Shown here in pieces: positions 11,301 to 22,748 of a DNA stretch of 64,000 bases. The position numbers and the translations under genes are program-made. Source of the DNA: Brasenia schreberi (Eukaryota > Streptophyta > Magnoliopsida > Nymphaeales > Cabombaceae); assembly GCA_036023115.1 (NCBI GenBank), contig JAYKKT010000047.1:408501-472500 (forward strand), read 5' to 3'. The stretch's first letter is position 1. Each line of letters opens with the position of its first letter. Under the pieces are notes generated by a model, which did no database searches, was not told the origin of the DNA, and worked only from the letters and a program-made list of their open reading frames with translations.

Positions 11301-14300
11301 TTTCAACTTTTGGCATTTTGGTATATAACACAACATAAAATAATCGAGGAGATTGACACCATACTCGACAACTACTTAAAAGGTATAGCTTTGTAAACAT
11401 CCATTTCTTCTTTCAAAATAATCTTTTAAAACTTGAAAAGATATGAAGTTGGCCTTGAATCTTTAAATTTTTCAACAGCAAAGGTCAAAGAGTGTCAAGT
11501 GGAAAATGAAATCCAATACATCAAAAACGTAATTGTCGATTTCCTAGAAAGGTTAAACTCTTGCATAAACAGAAAGAACAAGAAAAATTGGTAAGTAAAC
11601 AAACACATTAAGGGATTTCCTTTTGCAAACCAACTCAAAGAAGGTTTCATGGGTAATGGTTTTAGTGATATAATTTGAAAAGCTACAAGAAAAGGCAGTA
11701 TCCAGCAAAATGAAAATATATGCTAGATTGCAATCCAAATTTTGTTTTGAATACATAAAAGAGAAGATGCTCACCAGATAACCCCCTCCAAAAACATAAT
11801 GGATTTTTTCAATATTAACCTCACTACAAGTTGCTTGATACATTTACTTGAATTTCAGATGATAACTCCGACAAAACAAAACAAAATCCTTGTAGCTGAT
11901 AAGTTTTAGAAAATATAGGTGCACATTCACATGAATAATCAAACATCAAAGCAACCAAACATGATGCAGAAAGCAACCTAGATCATCACTTTATAAGCTC
12001 TTGAAAGGTACAAAACGCTTTTCTCTTCTGAAGATTTATAATCTACCCATGTATGTGATATCCTCCTCTGAGAAAGAATTGCATATTTTACCTGTTTACT
12101 TTCAGACACACCGCGGCCTCTACTGTTGGAAGTTCTCAACTTGAACAGTGTCTCAAATTTTCCATGAAGCCATTCTTCATGCACGGTCATAAGTTGCTCT
12201 GCTACCTGCTCCAAAGGCATGATCAACACACATTAGTACACATGCTAAAAGATGAAGTAGTAAACCAAAATTTCCACCTACTAGACAATTAATCACACTC
12301 ATAAAGCAAAAGCTTCTCATTTTACAGAATTAATCAGAGCCATGAACCATTTCCTTTTTAATTGGCAACCTGCGATTATGTAGATCCCTACCATATCTAC
12401 ATTCCCTTGGGTATCAAACGATTCAAATCCATTATTTCAACTTAGAGTTCTTTTGAGTTGACACCTTTGACAGGAGAGACATGACTTTCAGGTTCTCCTT
12501 GTGCATCCATAAATCACATTGAAGACATCAAACGAGAAAGTCCAAGTAAAGGAGAAAAGACAAAAGCTAAATGAAGATTCAGGACAAACAATATTAAAGA
12601 TTGATACTACAATCACATAACAACCCATAATTCATAAACATATTAATACGCAGTGATTCAATTCAAGAATTGAGGGTTAGCTATGACAACAGGTAGAAAG
12701 AGTGCACACAACTTTATGTATTGGTTAAATTCCACTAAAGTCACATTATGTACATTAAAAAAATGCTGTAAATTTGTGTAAAAGAATCTAGACATACTTC
12801 CTCAATGCTGCCATCCTCGATTTCTGCATTGAAAGACAATACCATACCCTCATCAAGCATCGTTTCCAAGTCATCAATGTAGAAAGTATCTGAAGCAACA
12901 TTGTCATCAGAAATAAATGACTACACTACCATAAGTACAACTCTATAGTATCAAATTTCAAATTTAGGAAACAGAGAAGATTAATTTGAACATCACTTGA
13001 AAGAAGTCTAGCTCTGATCATGTAACCACATCACTAATCTAATATGCATCAAAAGCAACTCCATACAGACAACCTTCTTACAAACCAGAAAAGCTAACAG
13101 AATGGGACACCACGCAGGTTCAATTTACTTTTGCCAAAAGACCCAGACCACTAGAATGAGAAGCAGCCTGTTAGAAGAAACAAAAGACATATGTAGAGGC
13201 CCAAGTTATCCCACTATTTTAAAACCCATTTTATTATTTCACTTTCAACGTATGCATAAAAAGGATTCACCTTAGAGGGACTCGGTTTATTTATTATTTT
13301 GAACCCATAATTATATTGCTCCAAACATTATCAGTCGTGTTCCATTCCAACTTTAATTTTATTTACAATTCGTTCACATAGTATACAATTCCATTATTTG
13401 TGTATCATGATCTAACATTTGTTGTGTAATATTTGATGCGTTTGCAAACAATATTTGTTTTCTTCACGTATTTATTTTTTTGGATTTTTAATTTGTCAAT
13501 CATTTTTATTTATTAAATATAAAATAGTTAATAGTGTATCAGTATATTGTCGTTCCAGACAGTATGATTACAGTGTTTCATACCCCTTCTGGTAGAGGGT
13601 CCATTCTTGCCTTACAACATTGGTAAAGAGGACTCGAATTTCACAAAATATTGAGGATTGAATGAGGCTTTTGATGTGTTTGCAGGTTTAAAGGACCTCA
13701 TAGCCATTTCTCGACGATGTTAAAGTGACAAAGCATAAAAGAACGACTCACACAATACATAGATTTGGTGCATTGTACCGCATAATAAGGTACAATACCA
13801 AACGATAAGTTTCTTTAAGTGATACTTGGTGTTTCGATTCAGGAACTGATATACAATAAGATCAAATCATATCATACGTAGGGTTGAAATTGATTCAAAT
13901 TGCTTGGCAGGGGGATTGAAACAAGCTGGATAACCAATCTTAAAACCATCCAGTTGACTGGCAAGAGAGGGATTTCTTGGAAGTATTTCTGTATTTGAGA
14001 AAACTTAGGGATCGAGCTTGATTGACAAAGACTTCCATGTCTAAGAATTCCAAGTTCAAGAATAGGTACAACCGAACACTCTTGTGTGTTTCCTGTAAGT
14101 TTTAGAGAGACTCGTTTAATACAATTTCACCAAATTAATGAGATCTATTCTTAAACTTATGAAGTCAAAGAGATGAAGGTTGACAATTCTATAGGACCGG
14201 ATAATATTCTTAAAAGTAGAAGTATAGAAAATCTTAAGAGAGATGGATATCACTACTTAAAAGATTATTTAATGAAATATGAAGAAACCACTGAGAAATG

Positions 14301-15070
14301 GAGTTTGATTGTAGATATACCTATATAAAAGAACAAGGGAGACATTCAATGAATTATCGGGCTATCAAGTTGACGAGGATACTATGAAATTACGAGAACT
14401 GGATTCATAATTTATGAAGCAAAAGAGGAACTGCATTCATAATTTTGATCGCAATAACATCAAGTGAATAAAAAACCACACACGAACCATCAAGCACAAT
14501 AATTCAGGAAAAATACGCAATAAAACTAGGACAAGCGAAACGGTATAAATTAAACTATATTGCATATTAAACATAGAAATGTCAAAGAACCGATCTATTT
14601 TATAATAAAAATCAACAAGAAAATATTTTTTTCCATGACTCGAGCAACTAGAACAAAAGTAACCAGAAAAACGAAAAAAGAACGAAGAGACTCAACTCTG
14701 TCTAACTAAGTTAGAAGCATCATAGAAATAAATCAATCCCGAAAACGCATAACGTCCAGGATATGAAACAATTGTAAACTAATGCAGTCGAGTAATAACA
14801 AATTAAACGAATCGCAGAGCACAAACACAGAACATCCAGAGTAGATAACAGGGAAGGACCCTCACCTTTGGAAGAGGTAAACCAAGAGAGGATATCAGCG
14901 GCCAATTGCTCGAATTTCTGGCGGGAGTTCCGTCCGCCCCACTCGTTCTCAACTGCTAATTGCAACGCGGTCCACCGTGAGAGCACGAGATGCACAGCCT
15001 CGGCAAAAAGAGGCAGAGAATCCGGGGAGATATTCGCCGGAGGACCGTGGCCCCCGACACTCGGATCCAT
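8323..15070 (-). CDS. TSR2: Pre-rRNA-processing protein TSR2 homologue, 5 exons, complete
   Basis: Exons (minus): 15070-14866, 12889-12798, 12205-12092, 9261-9139 and 8382-8323. All introns are GT/AG, giving one frame of 197 residues. Family marks, in order: LFAEAVHLVLSRWTALQLAV (21-40) and EWGG (43-46); an IDDLETMLDEGM segment continuing into FNAEIEDGSIEE (exon 2); VAEQLMTVHEEWL (exon 3); an acidic Ser/Asp/Glu linker (exon 4); and the C-terminal DGWTIVS motif (185-191) before a basic end. TSR2 is the escort of ribosomal protein eS26 and acts in 20S pre-rRNA processing (known from yeast). Length fits the family. The start is the only ATG before the conserved helix. A partial telo-box lies about 30 bp upstream. 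Introns 1 and 3 are long (about 2.0 and 2.8 kb), and intron 1 holds a LINE fragment. No lesions were found. Confidence 0.95.
14165..14400 (+). mobile_element. RTE LINE fragment in TSR2 intron 1
   Basis: Strings such as GATGAAGGTTGACAATTCTA, AAAGATTATTTAATGAAATA and AACAAGGGAGACATTCAA match the segment between the linker and reverse transcriptase of LINE copies at 58,030-58,560 and 63,190-63,340. It is antisense to TSR2, truncated at both ends and full of stops. No target duplication was identified. Confidence 0.7.
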
Positions 15071-15098
15071 TTGACTCTTCGCGCTGCGCCGGACCCTC

Positions 15099-15105
15099 TA
15101 GGGTT
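15099..15105 (-). promoter_or_regulatory. Partial telo-box upstream of the TSR2 start
   Basis: On the minus strand the sequence reads AACCCTA about 30 bp upstream of the TSR2 ATG. The plant telo-box (AAACCCTAA) is enriched near starts of ribosomal-protein and ribosome-biogenesis genes, which fits TSR2. Only seven bases match, so chance is possible. Confidence 0.35.
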
Positions 15106-18100
15106 GTTGTCTACCGACCACTACCAGTGTAGTTTTTGAGCGATCGGGGCACCGCCGCTCGCGTTTTTCACTTCGGCCTTAGTTTGGAGTCTCACCTGCC
15201 CGGTTCCGGGTGAATCGGGACCGGCATTTCCGAACCACCAAGTTCGGGTCCAAATAGAACCCGGACTGGAGCGTAACCGGGTCCTCTTCGGTTCCGGTTT
15301 TGGTTCTGTCAGTTTTGAGTCAGGTGGAGAACTTGGTTCCATGACGGTTCGGATTTTGATTCTGCTTCAGTTCCGTACTCATTTTATTCAAAAAAATAAA
15401 ACTAAAGATGGGATTCTGGAATCAGAGCCATAGTATGGTTCCAAACCCGTGGTTCAGATTTCAGTTCCCATTGTTCTTTGGCAAACGGAAAAAGGGTATC
15501 CAGTCAGACTTTGGTTCCACCGTTCCGGTTCAGGCAAGTTTCGAAGAGGGTTTAGGTTTTGGCTTATCTAAAATCGGATAGCTCTCATGGTAGGGTTGTT
15601 AATTTCTGATCCAACACTACTAAAAAAACCTATAGTTTTTAGTCAGGTTTAGTACGGCTATGACTCTATAGTGAAACTATAGGCACAGGCTCAATGTGAG
15701 GCTTATAATATGATTATTTGGTTTCGTATTTGATTCATGAAGACACCTGAGCTCTCGTGCGAAACCCATGAGTCTTATTCTTATGACTCACCTCTTCCTG
15801 GTGTCAAAGTTTTTAACTTAAATTAGACCTATGAAACTACAGTTCACACTAATAGCTTCGCATTTAATGCATAACAAAACTTGAAACAACAATTACCCAA
15901 AATCAAAATTTAACCTTCTATTAACCAGGGGTGTCCTAAACGTGGCCCCCAAGAAGAATGCAGATTAGATTCTTTTTTTCTTTTACTTTCTTCCTACTAG
16001 ATGCGTTATTAACTAAAAGATTATAGGGAACCAATGTCATGATGATCCTTTGAAGATTCCCTTACCCGCTACCTAGTTAGTTTCATCAAATGTCTTTGTC
16101 ATAAAATTGCATCCATATTTAGCATAATTTGTGAGCCGAATTGAACCGGCCGGTTGAGCCGTGATATTTTCTTCTTATTTTCATTCATGTGCAGCACCCT
16201 ACTAAAAATGTTTTCATCAATTCACAGTTTTACTTTTCATGAGCTCGTTTAGGCTCACGGATAACGTCTGAGTACCAAAATACATAATTCTATATATTAT
16301 TATACAACAAATTAATGAAATTGCATTTATTTATTTTTATATGAATAAATAGAGACATTTTAATAAATAATATGTGACATATACAACAAATTAAACGGCG
16401 GTTCGACCTGGTCAAACTTCTTTCTCAGTGAATCGGTGCCTTTCCTGATTCTTGATAGGTCTGGTTTCACCGACACTGATATTTAGCTCTATGACAAAGT
16501 AACTTCCAAAAATCTACCCAGCTTGCCGTTTCAAAACATTTGCGCCTATTGAGTGTACCATGGTCGCCTCAGGCTTCACCGGAGTACGATTCTTCCGGAG
16601 AAGTTGCCAACGAATTCAACGTGGATTTTGAATAATGTTAGGACCGAGCTGCAACATGATGAGGCAACCTGAACCCAGAACTTAAGGGTTGGTACTGACG
16701 GGACCATGAGAAGATAACGAAGAACTAAATTTTGTGTACGACATATCCATTCATTTCAATATAGACCTATATGCTCAATAGTCTCGTTCTGAAGGAATCA
16801 ATGTTTCATTTACTTGGTCCTTGGATATTTATGCATGATCGGTAAATAGTGGTCTGCCTGTTTCATGAAGTAATCAAGTTTAGTTGAAACCATGTAAACA
16901 GCGGTTCAGGCAAATCCAGTTCTCACACCGAAGAATATGAGCTTCAGAAAAGAACTCCCATGAGGTCAGTCTCACAGGTGCAACATGTACAAATAGTATT
17001 TGCAAATACTATGGTTGTAAAACTTATATCAGCATTTTCTCTTGGAATTTCAATGTGTAGGGTTCGTCATGTTTCATTCCTAACATAACTAAGGCATCGT
17101 TACCAAAATCCACTTGATCATGGATTGACAATGTGGGATAAGACTTAGCCAAGTTGAAGAACCAGTTCTTCGCCATTCACACCGGGAAACACAAAAATTC
17201 CTCCTTTTCGATCGTTCCAGCTGCTTTATGTCACCAAATGCTTGAACTACCAACTTTACTATCCCTGCTACGCTTACTGGTGGAACATTGAACCAAATGA
17301 TCGGAACCAGCTTTCATTTTCAATTGTCAGGGGTTACTGTGGTTTACTTTCAAGCAGTTAACCTTCTCCATACTCAGAGATTGAATACTGTCCCTCATCT
17401 GCATCTCCAATAAACAAGAATTGCAGCTAATCACATCCCATCATGTTGTGTAGCAGGGAGAAGTTTGCTTACAAATAATCCAAAACCACCTATAGACTTG
17501 AAGCTTAAACAACTAAATAAAGGTGCTTCTTTGGAGCATCCACTATGGAACTTGTGCCTTTCAAGACTCAAAAACTTAAAAACTAATTTAGTTGACACAT
17601 GCAGAAACCCTGTACCCTGTAGAGAAAATAATGCCATTCGACAAACTCTATGAGGCACTTCTTCAGTAGGCTTCTACAGCTAGTTGAAGCTTAGATAGCG
17701 AACAAAAGGTCCTTTACTCGAAATAATCGATTAAGGTTGAGTGCGATATTGCAAGAATTGTGGTGCTACATCTCACTTAGATCAATTCTGCTTGTTTGTT
17801 GGTGTTGTTTTCAGTTGGAAGGCTAATCCATTACTTTGAAGTTTGATCACCTTTTAAGAACTTACTGTAAGAAAAATCAATATTTTCTAAATAATTTATC
17901 CTGGCTAAGCTGCAGCTAATTCTCTGCGGATGAGTTAGGGAACAATAATCCCTTGCTACAAATGGCTGATTCAGGTCGAGAAACCATTCCAAGTGAAAGG
18001 AACACCCTTATCGATTACTGGTATCATCTACATTGTTATGAAGATCTGGCCATGTTTGCCAGCTTTGCTTTCTACGCACTGTGAGCAAAATGTAAAAGAA

Positions 18101-18514
18101 GAATTAAAAATATATGTTGAAAGTAGTACTTATATCATTTCAACCACTTGCTCAAATACTACCCACATAAATCACATGTTAGGGAGAGTTTAACCCAGCC
18201 TGCTTTATAGTTCAGATCTGGGGGCCGACCCATTCAACCTAGCAGGCAAGCCCGAGGCATGACACCCTAAGAATTCGTCAGAGAGATTTTCCCTTTTCTT
18301 AAATAGCCATGTTTCTCTGAAAACTCAAATAAATTACATATCAACTTTATATAATGTTGCAGACACAGGGTATGACAATAGTTAGAAACATTAAGAGATA
18401 AGCATGAAAAGTTGAAGATAGTGGTTATGGAGGAAGTATTAAGAGTTATTCCAAATCTATTCTATCTTTGGTGATGCTCATACAAGTCCACCAACACCCA
18501 AAACACTAACCTTT
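15106..18514. other. Intergenic DNA between TSR2 and the glyoxalase gene
   Basis: Bases 15,180-15,545 are rich in repeated GGTTCCGGTT/GAACCGGAACC-like motifs with no stable unit. About 15,735-15,795 contains a tRNA-like A/B-box module in reverse. The remainder (16,000-18,500) shows short frames on both strands but no family motif, splice-linked coding pattern or RNA gene that I recognise. The right end will include the 3' UTR of the glyoxalase gene. Confidence 0.45.
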
Positions 18515-19346
18515 TCACTGTGGATTTCCCCAACTCAACACTTCCAGACCATTACCTGCATATGCACACAAACCAAAAAAGAACATTTAGCCTTAAGAAG
18601 CAACCATCACTAATATTCTCCAGTCTCTTTGGAAAGCCTTCATGAGTCTTAGTTATATTAATCCAAAACTTAGAATGAAAATTGCAGTTCAATAATAATC
18701 TTCAATGTGATGTCAAATGCAACACTTCGTTAGCAACTAAAATTTTCAAAGAGTTGCAATCTGCGGAAAGAACTCACCGTCTGGATCAAAGAAAAACACC
18801 TGCTTAGTGCGACCATCAGGCTGTGTCTTCTCGAAACATTCAATTTTTTTTTCCTGCACATTAATGCTCTTTCATAATCAACAGGGCCAGTCTGTGAATG
18901 TGTGTATGTAACAGAGAGAGAGAGAGAGGGTAAACCTTGAGGCCCTGAACAAAGGAATCGAAATTGGAAACCCCAAAGGAGACATGGTGCCCTCTCGGGA
19001 GGTTGCTGGGGTCCTTGCACGCTTCGGCGGAGTTCCACGGGCTCTCCGGGAGCTTCGATCCTCGCTTCCTTTCTACCAAATGCAGACTAAGTGAGCCCCC
19101 CAGATTCAGCCACACCACCTCAAACCCTTCGTATTTCGGGCTGTCGATTCTCTCAAACCCTAGAATCTGCATCACAAAACATAATCCGCAGACACCCAAA
19201 AAAACGAACCCCTAACCCCCGTAGAAGAAAAGGAAAGAAAAAACTATGTCCTCGCTAACCTCCTGATAGAATTGGGCGAGACGAGCAACATCATTTGTCT
19301 CTCTCGCTATGTGGTTGAAGGTAGCCCCTGCTGCTAGAGTCCCCAT
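18515..19346 (-). CDS. Glyoxalase I / VOC-superfamily protein (lactoylglutathione lyase-like), 4 exons, complete
   Basis: Exons (minus): 19346-19260, 19166-18936, 18853-18778 and 18555-18515. All junctions are GT/AG and they join to 144 residues. The first beta-strand module contains FNHIARETNDVARLAQFYQE and ILGFERID, then GFEVVWLNLGGSLSLHL. The second contains RGHHVSFGVSNFDSF, KKIECFEKTQPDGRTKQVFF and FDPDGNGLEV. This is a single vicinal-oxygen-chelate domain. H12, H58, H89/H90 and E136 are candidate metal ligands. It resembles the small plant proteins annotated as lactoylglutathione lyase/glyoxalase I family (about 135-145 residues). Methylglyoxal detoxification is the family inference; activity cannot be read from sequence, and several plant members are inactive as GLXI. 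A CT/GA tract touches the start codon. No lesions were seen. Confidence 0.93.
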
Positions 19347-19368
19347 CTCTCTCTCTCTCTCTCTCTCT
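19347..19368. repeat. (CT)11 microsatellite in the glyoxalase 5' UTR
   Basis: Twenty-two bases of pure CT (GA in the sense of the gene) end directly at the ATG of the glyoxalase gene. GA tracts in plant leaders can bind BPC/GAGA-type factors (known). A role here is inference only. A short (GTA)n run follows at about 19,393-19,408. Confidence 0.9.
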
Positions 19369-19408
19369 GGGTCACATGTAAGTTCGGAGTGTAGTAGTAG
19401 TAGTAGTC

Positions 19409-20583
19409 ACAGTTTACTCGCAGCCATTCTATAGATTAGACCTACGTGCGTAAACGGGCACCCATTGTTGGAAAAAATATTTAGCGAAAAAAAATCTGAA
19501 GTTCGTGTGCCATAGCGCCACTCAACACTTCGAGGGCAGCGTTTCACATAATCCGTCAAGCGGTGTCAATCCGGCCCGGATCAGCCCTGATGGATCAGAG
19601 AAAAGCTGGGTCACTGGCCCACATTGTTCACAGGCTGTCAGCTCGAGCCGGCCCTTGAATGTATATTTAATTCAGGGTACCATGAGGGTCGGACTCATTA
19701 TTTTAGGTACTGTAGTATCAAGACCGTCAATCAAACAGGAAAACATAGAACTACCATTCCATTTTTGTTAAAAAACTTTGGCCCATGTTGGAGGTGGACC
19801 TGTTCAACTTGCTTTTTGTCTTACACTCTCTTACTCCTTCAACCTCGTTTGACCAGCCTCTTTGCTTTTGTGCCATCACTTGCCATTGATCTTGGCAATA
19901 GTTTTTGCCCACTCAACACCTCCAAGAGATACCACTATTCGCCAAGGGATGAAGGTACCAGATTAAGGCAATAATCAAGAAAAGCAACAAAGTAAAGAAG
20001 AAGAAAATAGGTTCTTGAGTTTTGATTCTTCGTGTATACATATTGGTTCCCAGAGCTTCATGTATGTCTCTCTTTTACGAAATGACTATGTGGGTTCTCG
20101 GGTTTTGATTCTTTACGTCTGTTCTAAATGACCATACGAGTTCTTATATTTCTTTTTGTTTGAGGGAAGAGGTGAAAGAGATGGTGAAGAGCATCAAGCA
20201 TGACAATAAAGTATTGGTGTACCTAAACTTAACTTTCTTACGGACATGATGAGGAACATGCATTGCCTTCTTATAAGAAAAAAAATTTGTTGGTTGCATG
20301 TGCCTGGTTTTGTCTACAGATGAGAAGAACTGTCATTAACTACTAGGGTTCCAGTATCTATGTTCATCCTACCTGCAAATTTTTTTCTCTTGTATTTAAG
20401 TGGAAGTTGAAGAATGATTGCTTAGAAGAAGCAATTTTTTCTGTCTATCTAGTTTTTAATTATAATGTGTTAGAGAAAAGAAAAAGGTTATTCTTAAATG
20501 AATCTGATTTCTTCGTCATAAAATTGTTTTTGTCTTTGCAGGTTACCTATGATTGCAGAAAACATCTTGGCAGTTGATGTCAT
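19409..20583. other. Upstream region of the glyoxalase gene, no gene seen
   Basis: Frames of 88 and 116 codons occur on the plus strand at 19,505-19,974 but show no recognisable domain, and they overlap in different frames. The near part should hold the minus-strand glyoxalase promoter. Around 20,520-20,545 a TTTGCAG string precedes the NF-YC-like sequence. Confidence 0.4.
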
Positions 20584-20785
20584 CAAGCTCAGAAAATTGA
20601 GAAAACAACCAACTTCAAGAATCACCGTCTACCTAAAGCCGATAAATACGTTAGAATGATTTCAGCAAAAGCACCGGTTACATTTGTAAAGGTGTGTAAG
20701 ATGTTTATACTGGAATTTACACTGCACATCCTACATTGAGGTGAACAGAATGAAGTACTTTGCAGAAAATACAATAAAAAATGTA
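20584..20785 (+). pseudogene. NF-YC (CBF-C/HAP5) histone-fold fragment, broken
   Basis: The translation resembles the plant NF-YC core: EIEKTTNFKNHRLP, then KADKYVRMISAKAPVTFVKV, then CKMFILEFTL. The segment LARIKKIM normally found between HRLP and KAD is missing, an in-frame loss of about eight residues in the first helix. After FTLHILH there is a stop codon. The following bases still resemble the expected EENKRRTLQKND coding stretch, but with substitutions and frame drift. NF-YC binds NF-YB to form the CCAAT-box dimer; this copy could not fold. There is no visible intron and no flanking exons. It could be a retrocopy or a fragment of a decayed paralogue. Confidence 0.75.
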
Positions 20786-21102
20786 TCAACATAAATTATG
20801 AATCTATATACATATTATTGGGTATTGGGTTTAATGCTTGATGCAAATAAGTAAACTAGTGGCTTCTAAGATGTTCAAAATAATAGAAAAAATGCCGTAA
20901 ACTCATACAAAGAGTGTAAGGTAAATATAATATTGAAAAAGAAAAACTAGAAAAAGGTTCCAGCTCCATGCAAATAAAACATACAACCATGATTTGACCA
21001 TATCATGGTTTTCAGTTTCATGTAGACCTAGAACTGTAGTTCTAGTACCGAAGGCCTGATACCTTATATAAACACACCCTCAGGGCTACAGGTAGGGTCA
21101 GA

Positions 21103-21126
21103 CTAGCTCTCTCTCTCTCTCTCGCT

Positions 21127-21185
<59 letters not shown>

Positions 21186-21227
21186 TCTTTTAGATGTTAT
21201 TTTGGATACAGGCAGGCCATACTAGCT

Positions 21228-21326
<99 letters not shown>

Positions 21327-21375
21327 TCTTTTAGACGTTATTTTTGGCAACAGGTAGGGTCAGACTAGCTTATAC
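21103..21375. repeat. Duplicated compound microsatellite (CT)(CA)(TA)
   Basis: The first block has CT (21,106-21,122), CA (21,129-21,161) and TA (to 21,185). Its unique tail is TTCTTTTAGATGTTATTTTG, then an ACAGG-AGG string and ACTAGCT. A second block repeats CA (21,229-21,300, about 36 units), TA (to 21,326) and the same tail (TTCTTTTAGACGTTATTTTT). The unique tail shared by both blocks shows segmental duplication of the whole unit, not just independent slippage. Confidence 0.9.
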
Positions 21376-22748
21376 CCTGTCTTATAGTGTTGCATGCCCT
21401 CTATTCCTTGATCCTCGTAGATATAAAACTAAACCTTTTGCACAGCTTATGCAAACTTATTCAAAAAGTTTAGTTTCATATTTAATAGGATAAAGGAGTG
21501 AAGGAGGAAGGCAACACTATAAAAGAGAGAGCAAGGGGTGACGATGATCATGGGCCTTTTAGTTAAACGTTTACTAATCTTTAAGTTAGAGTTCATAAAT
21601 ATATATACACACAGCGGCCCGTATGAGCCAGAGACTTCCAACCCTATCCACCATTGTTTCAGGATGCCCTCAGGCCAGGCTCATTTTGACATCCCTACTA
21701 ACCCGTCCCATTGCCATCAGCATTCCTGAATACAAACTAATGGGACATCATGTATCGAATGCTGAATTAGATTTAAATATGATCACGAAAAGGCCCAAAA
21801 CTATCCAGAAAAATATACTGAAATCAGGTTAGACTATAGTTGAATGTAACTTTTCGTTTCTTGAATATCTCGTTCAGTAATCTGTTCTGGTGAACAAGTT
21901 CCCAGATTTTGCTTTTTGTTGGAACTGCCACTATTGTAATTCTTAACTGTATACAGTTTTTTGGGCATATCTAATTGGGGTCGGCCTAAACCTATCTTGT
22001 CCATCGGGAAAAGAAATTGTTGAATGTATTCAATTTTCCGAGAAAGTGTTAGACCAGGGATTGAGAGCTTGCAAACCAGCTCGAGACATGTGTTAATGTT
22101 CTTTTGTTACCAGATCTGCAAGAACAGCCGACGCCACTCAGCATGGGAAAAGGTTTTGCTTTGGTACCAATATCTGAATCAGATAGCATCTTGATAAAGG
22201 TCGGAACAGATTAAAAAAGCTGCAGCATATAAAAGCAGAGGACAAGTTGCACCCGAGTGACCATTAAGCGGGAAACTGGAAATGGAAACATGTCTCAACC
22301 TGTTGAGTGACATAAAAGTTGGTTCCTAACAAATGAAACTCAGACGTGCACATGCACGGAGGCACATGGACAATCTGCAACCCGCTCGCAGCATGCAGAA
22401 ACACACACATACCCGCACACACAAAGGTATGAAGCAAGAAGGAGACCATCCCTTATGTTTGATACATATCATCAAAACCGATCTAGCTTAGCAACCCATC
22501 TTTCCAAGATCAGATAACAAAGCTTGCTGAAACAACAAATAAATTTATTTAACTTGAAACATACGACAATTGGCAAGAATGTCCAAGAAGTGTGATACAA
22601 TTAGACTTAGAAGTTCGGTAAAAATGCCCCAGCAAATGATTCCCCTCACTGTTTCAAATGTCAATGACTATCATGGCGCTCTTGGTCTGGAAGGATGTAC
22701 AAATAGATTGGGATGTAACACCACCCAATCAGAATAAGAACCAAAGGT
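21376..22748. other. Intergenic DNA, no gene seen
   Basis: Several frames of 60-70 codons occur on both strands without family motifs. The right end, near 22,600-22,748, should contain the 3' UTR of the minus-strand PLATZ gene. Confidence 0.4.

Noticed and set aside
17431..17658. Overlapping 62- and 75-codon frames on opposite strands
   Set aside because: No domain, no splice-linked neighbour and no codon bias; typical chance frames.
19505..19974. Two overlapping plus-strand frames of 88 and 116 codons
   Set aside because: Different frames over the same bases, no recognisable family and no flanking exons.
21960..22005. Possible SINE/LINE tail scrap (reverse GCCGACCCC-like string)
   Set aside because: Only about 15 bases resemble the tail and the TATGGGAAAAGG end is on the wrong strand relative to it.
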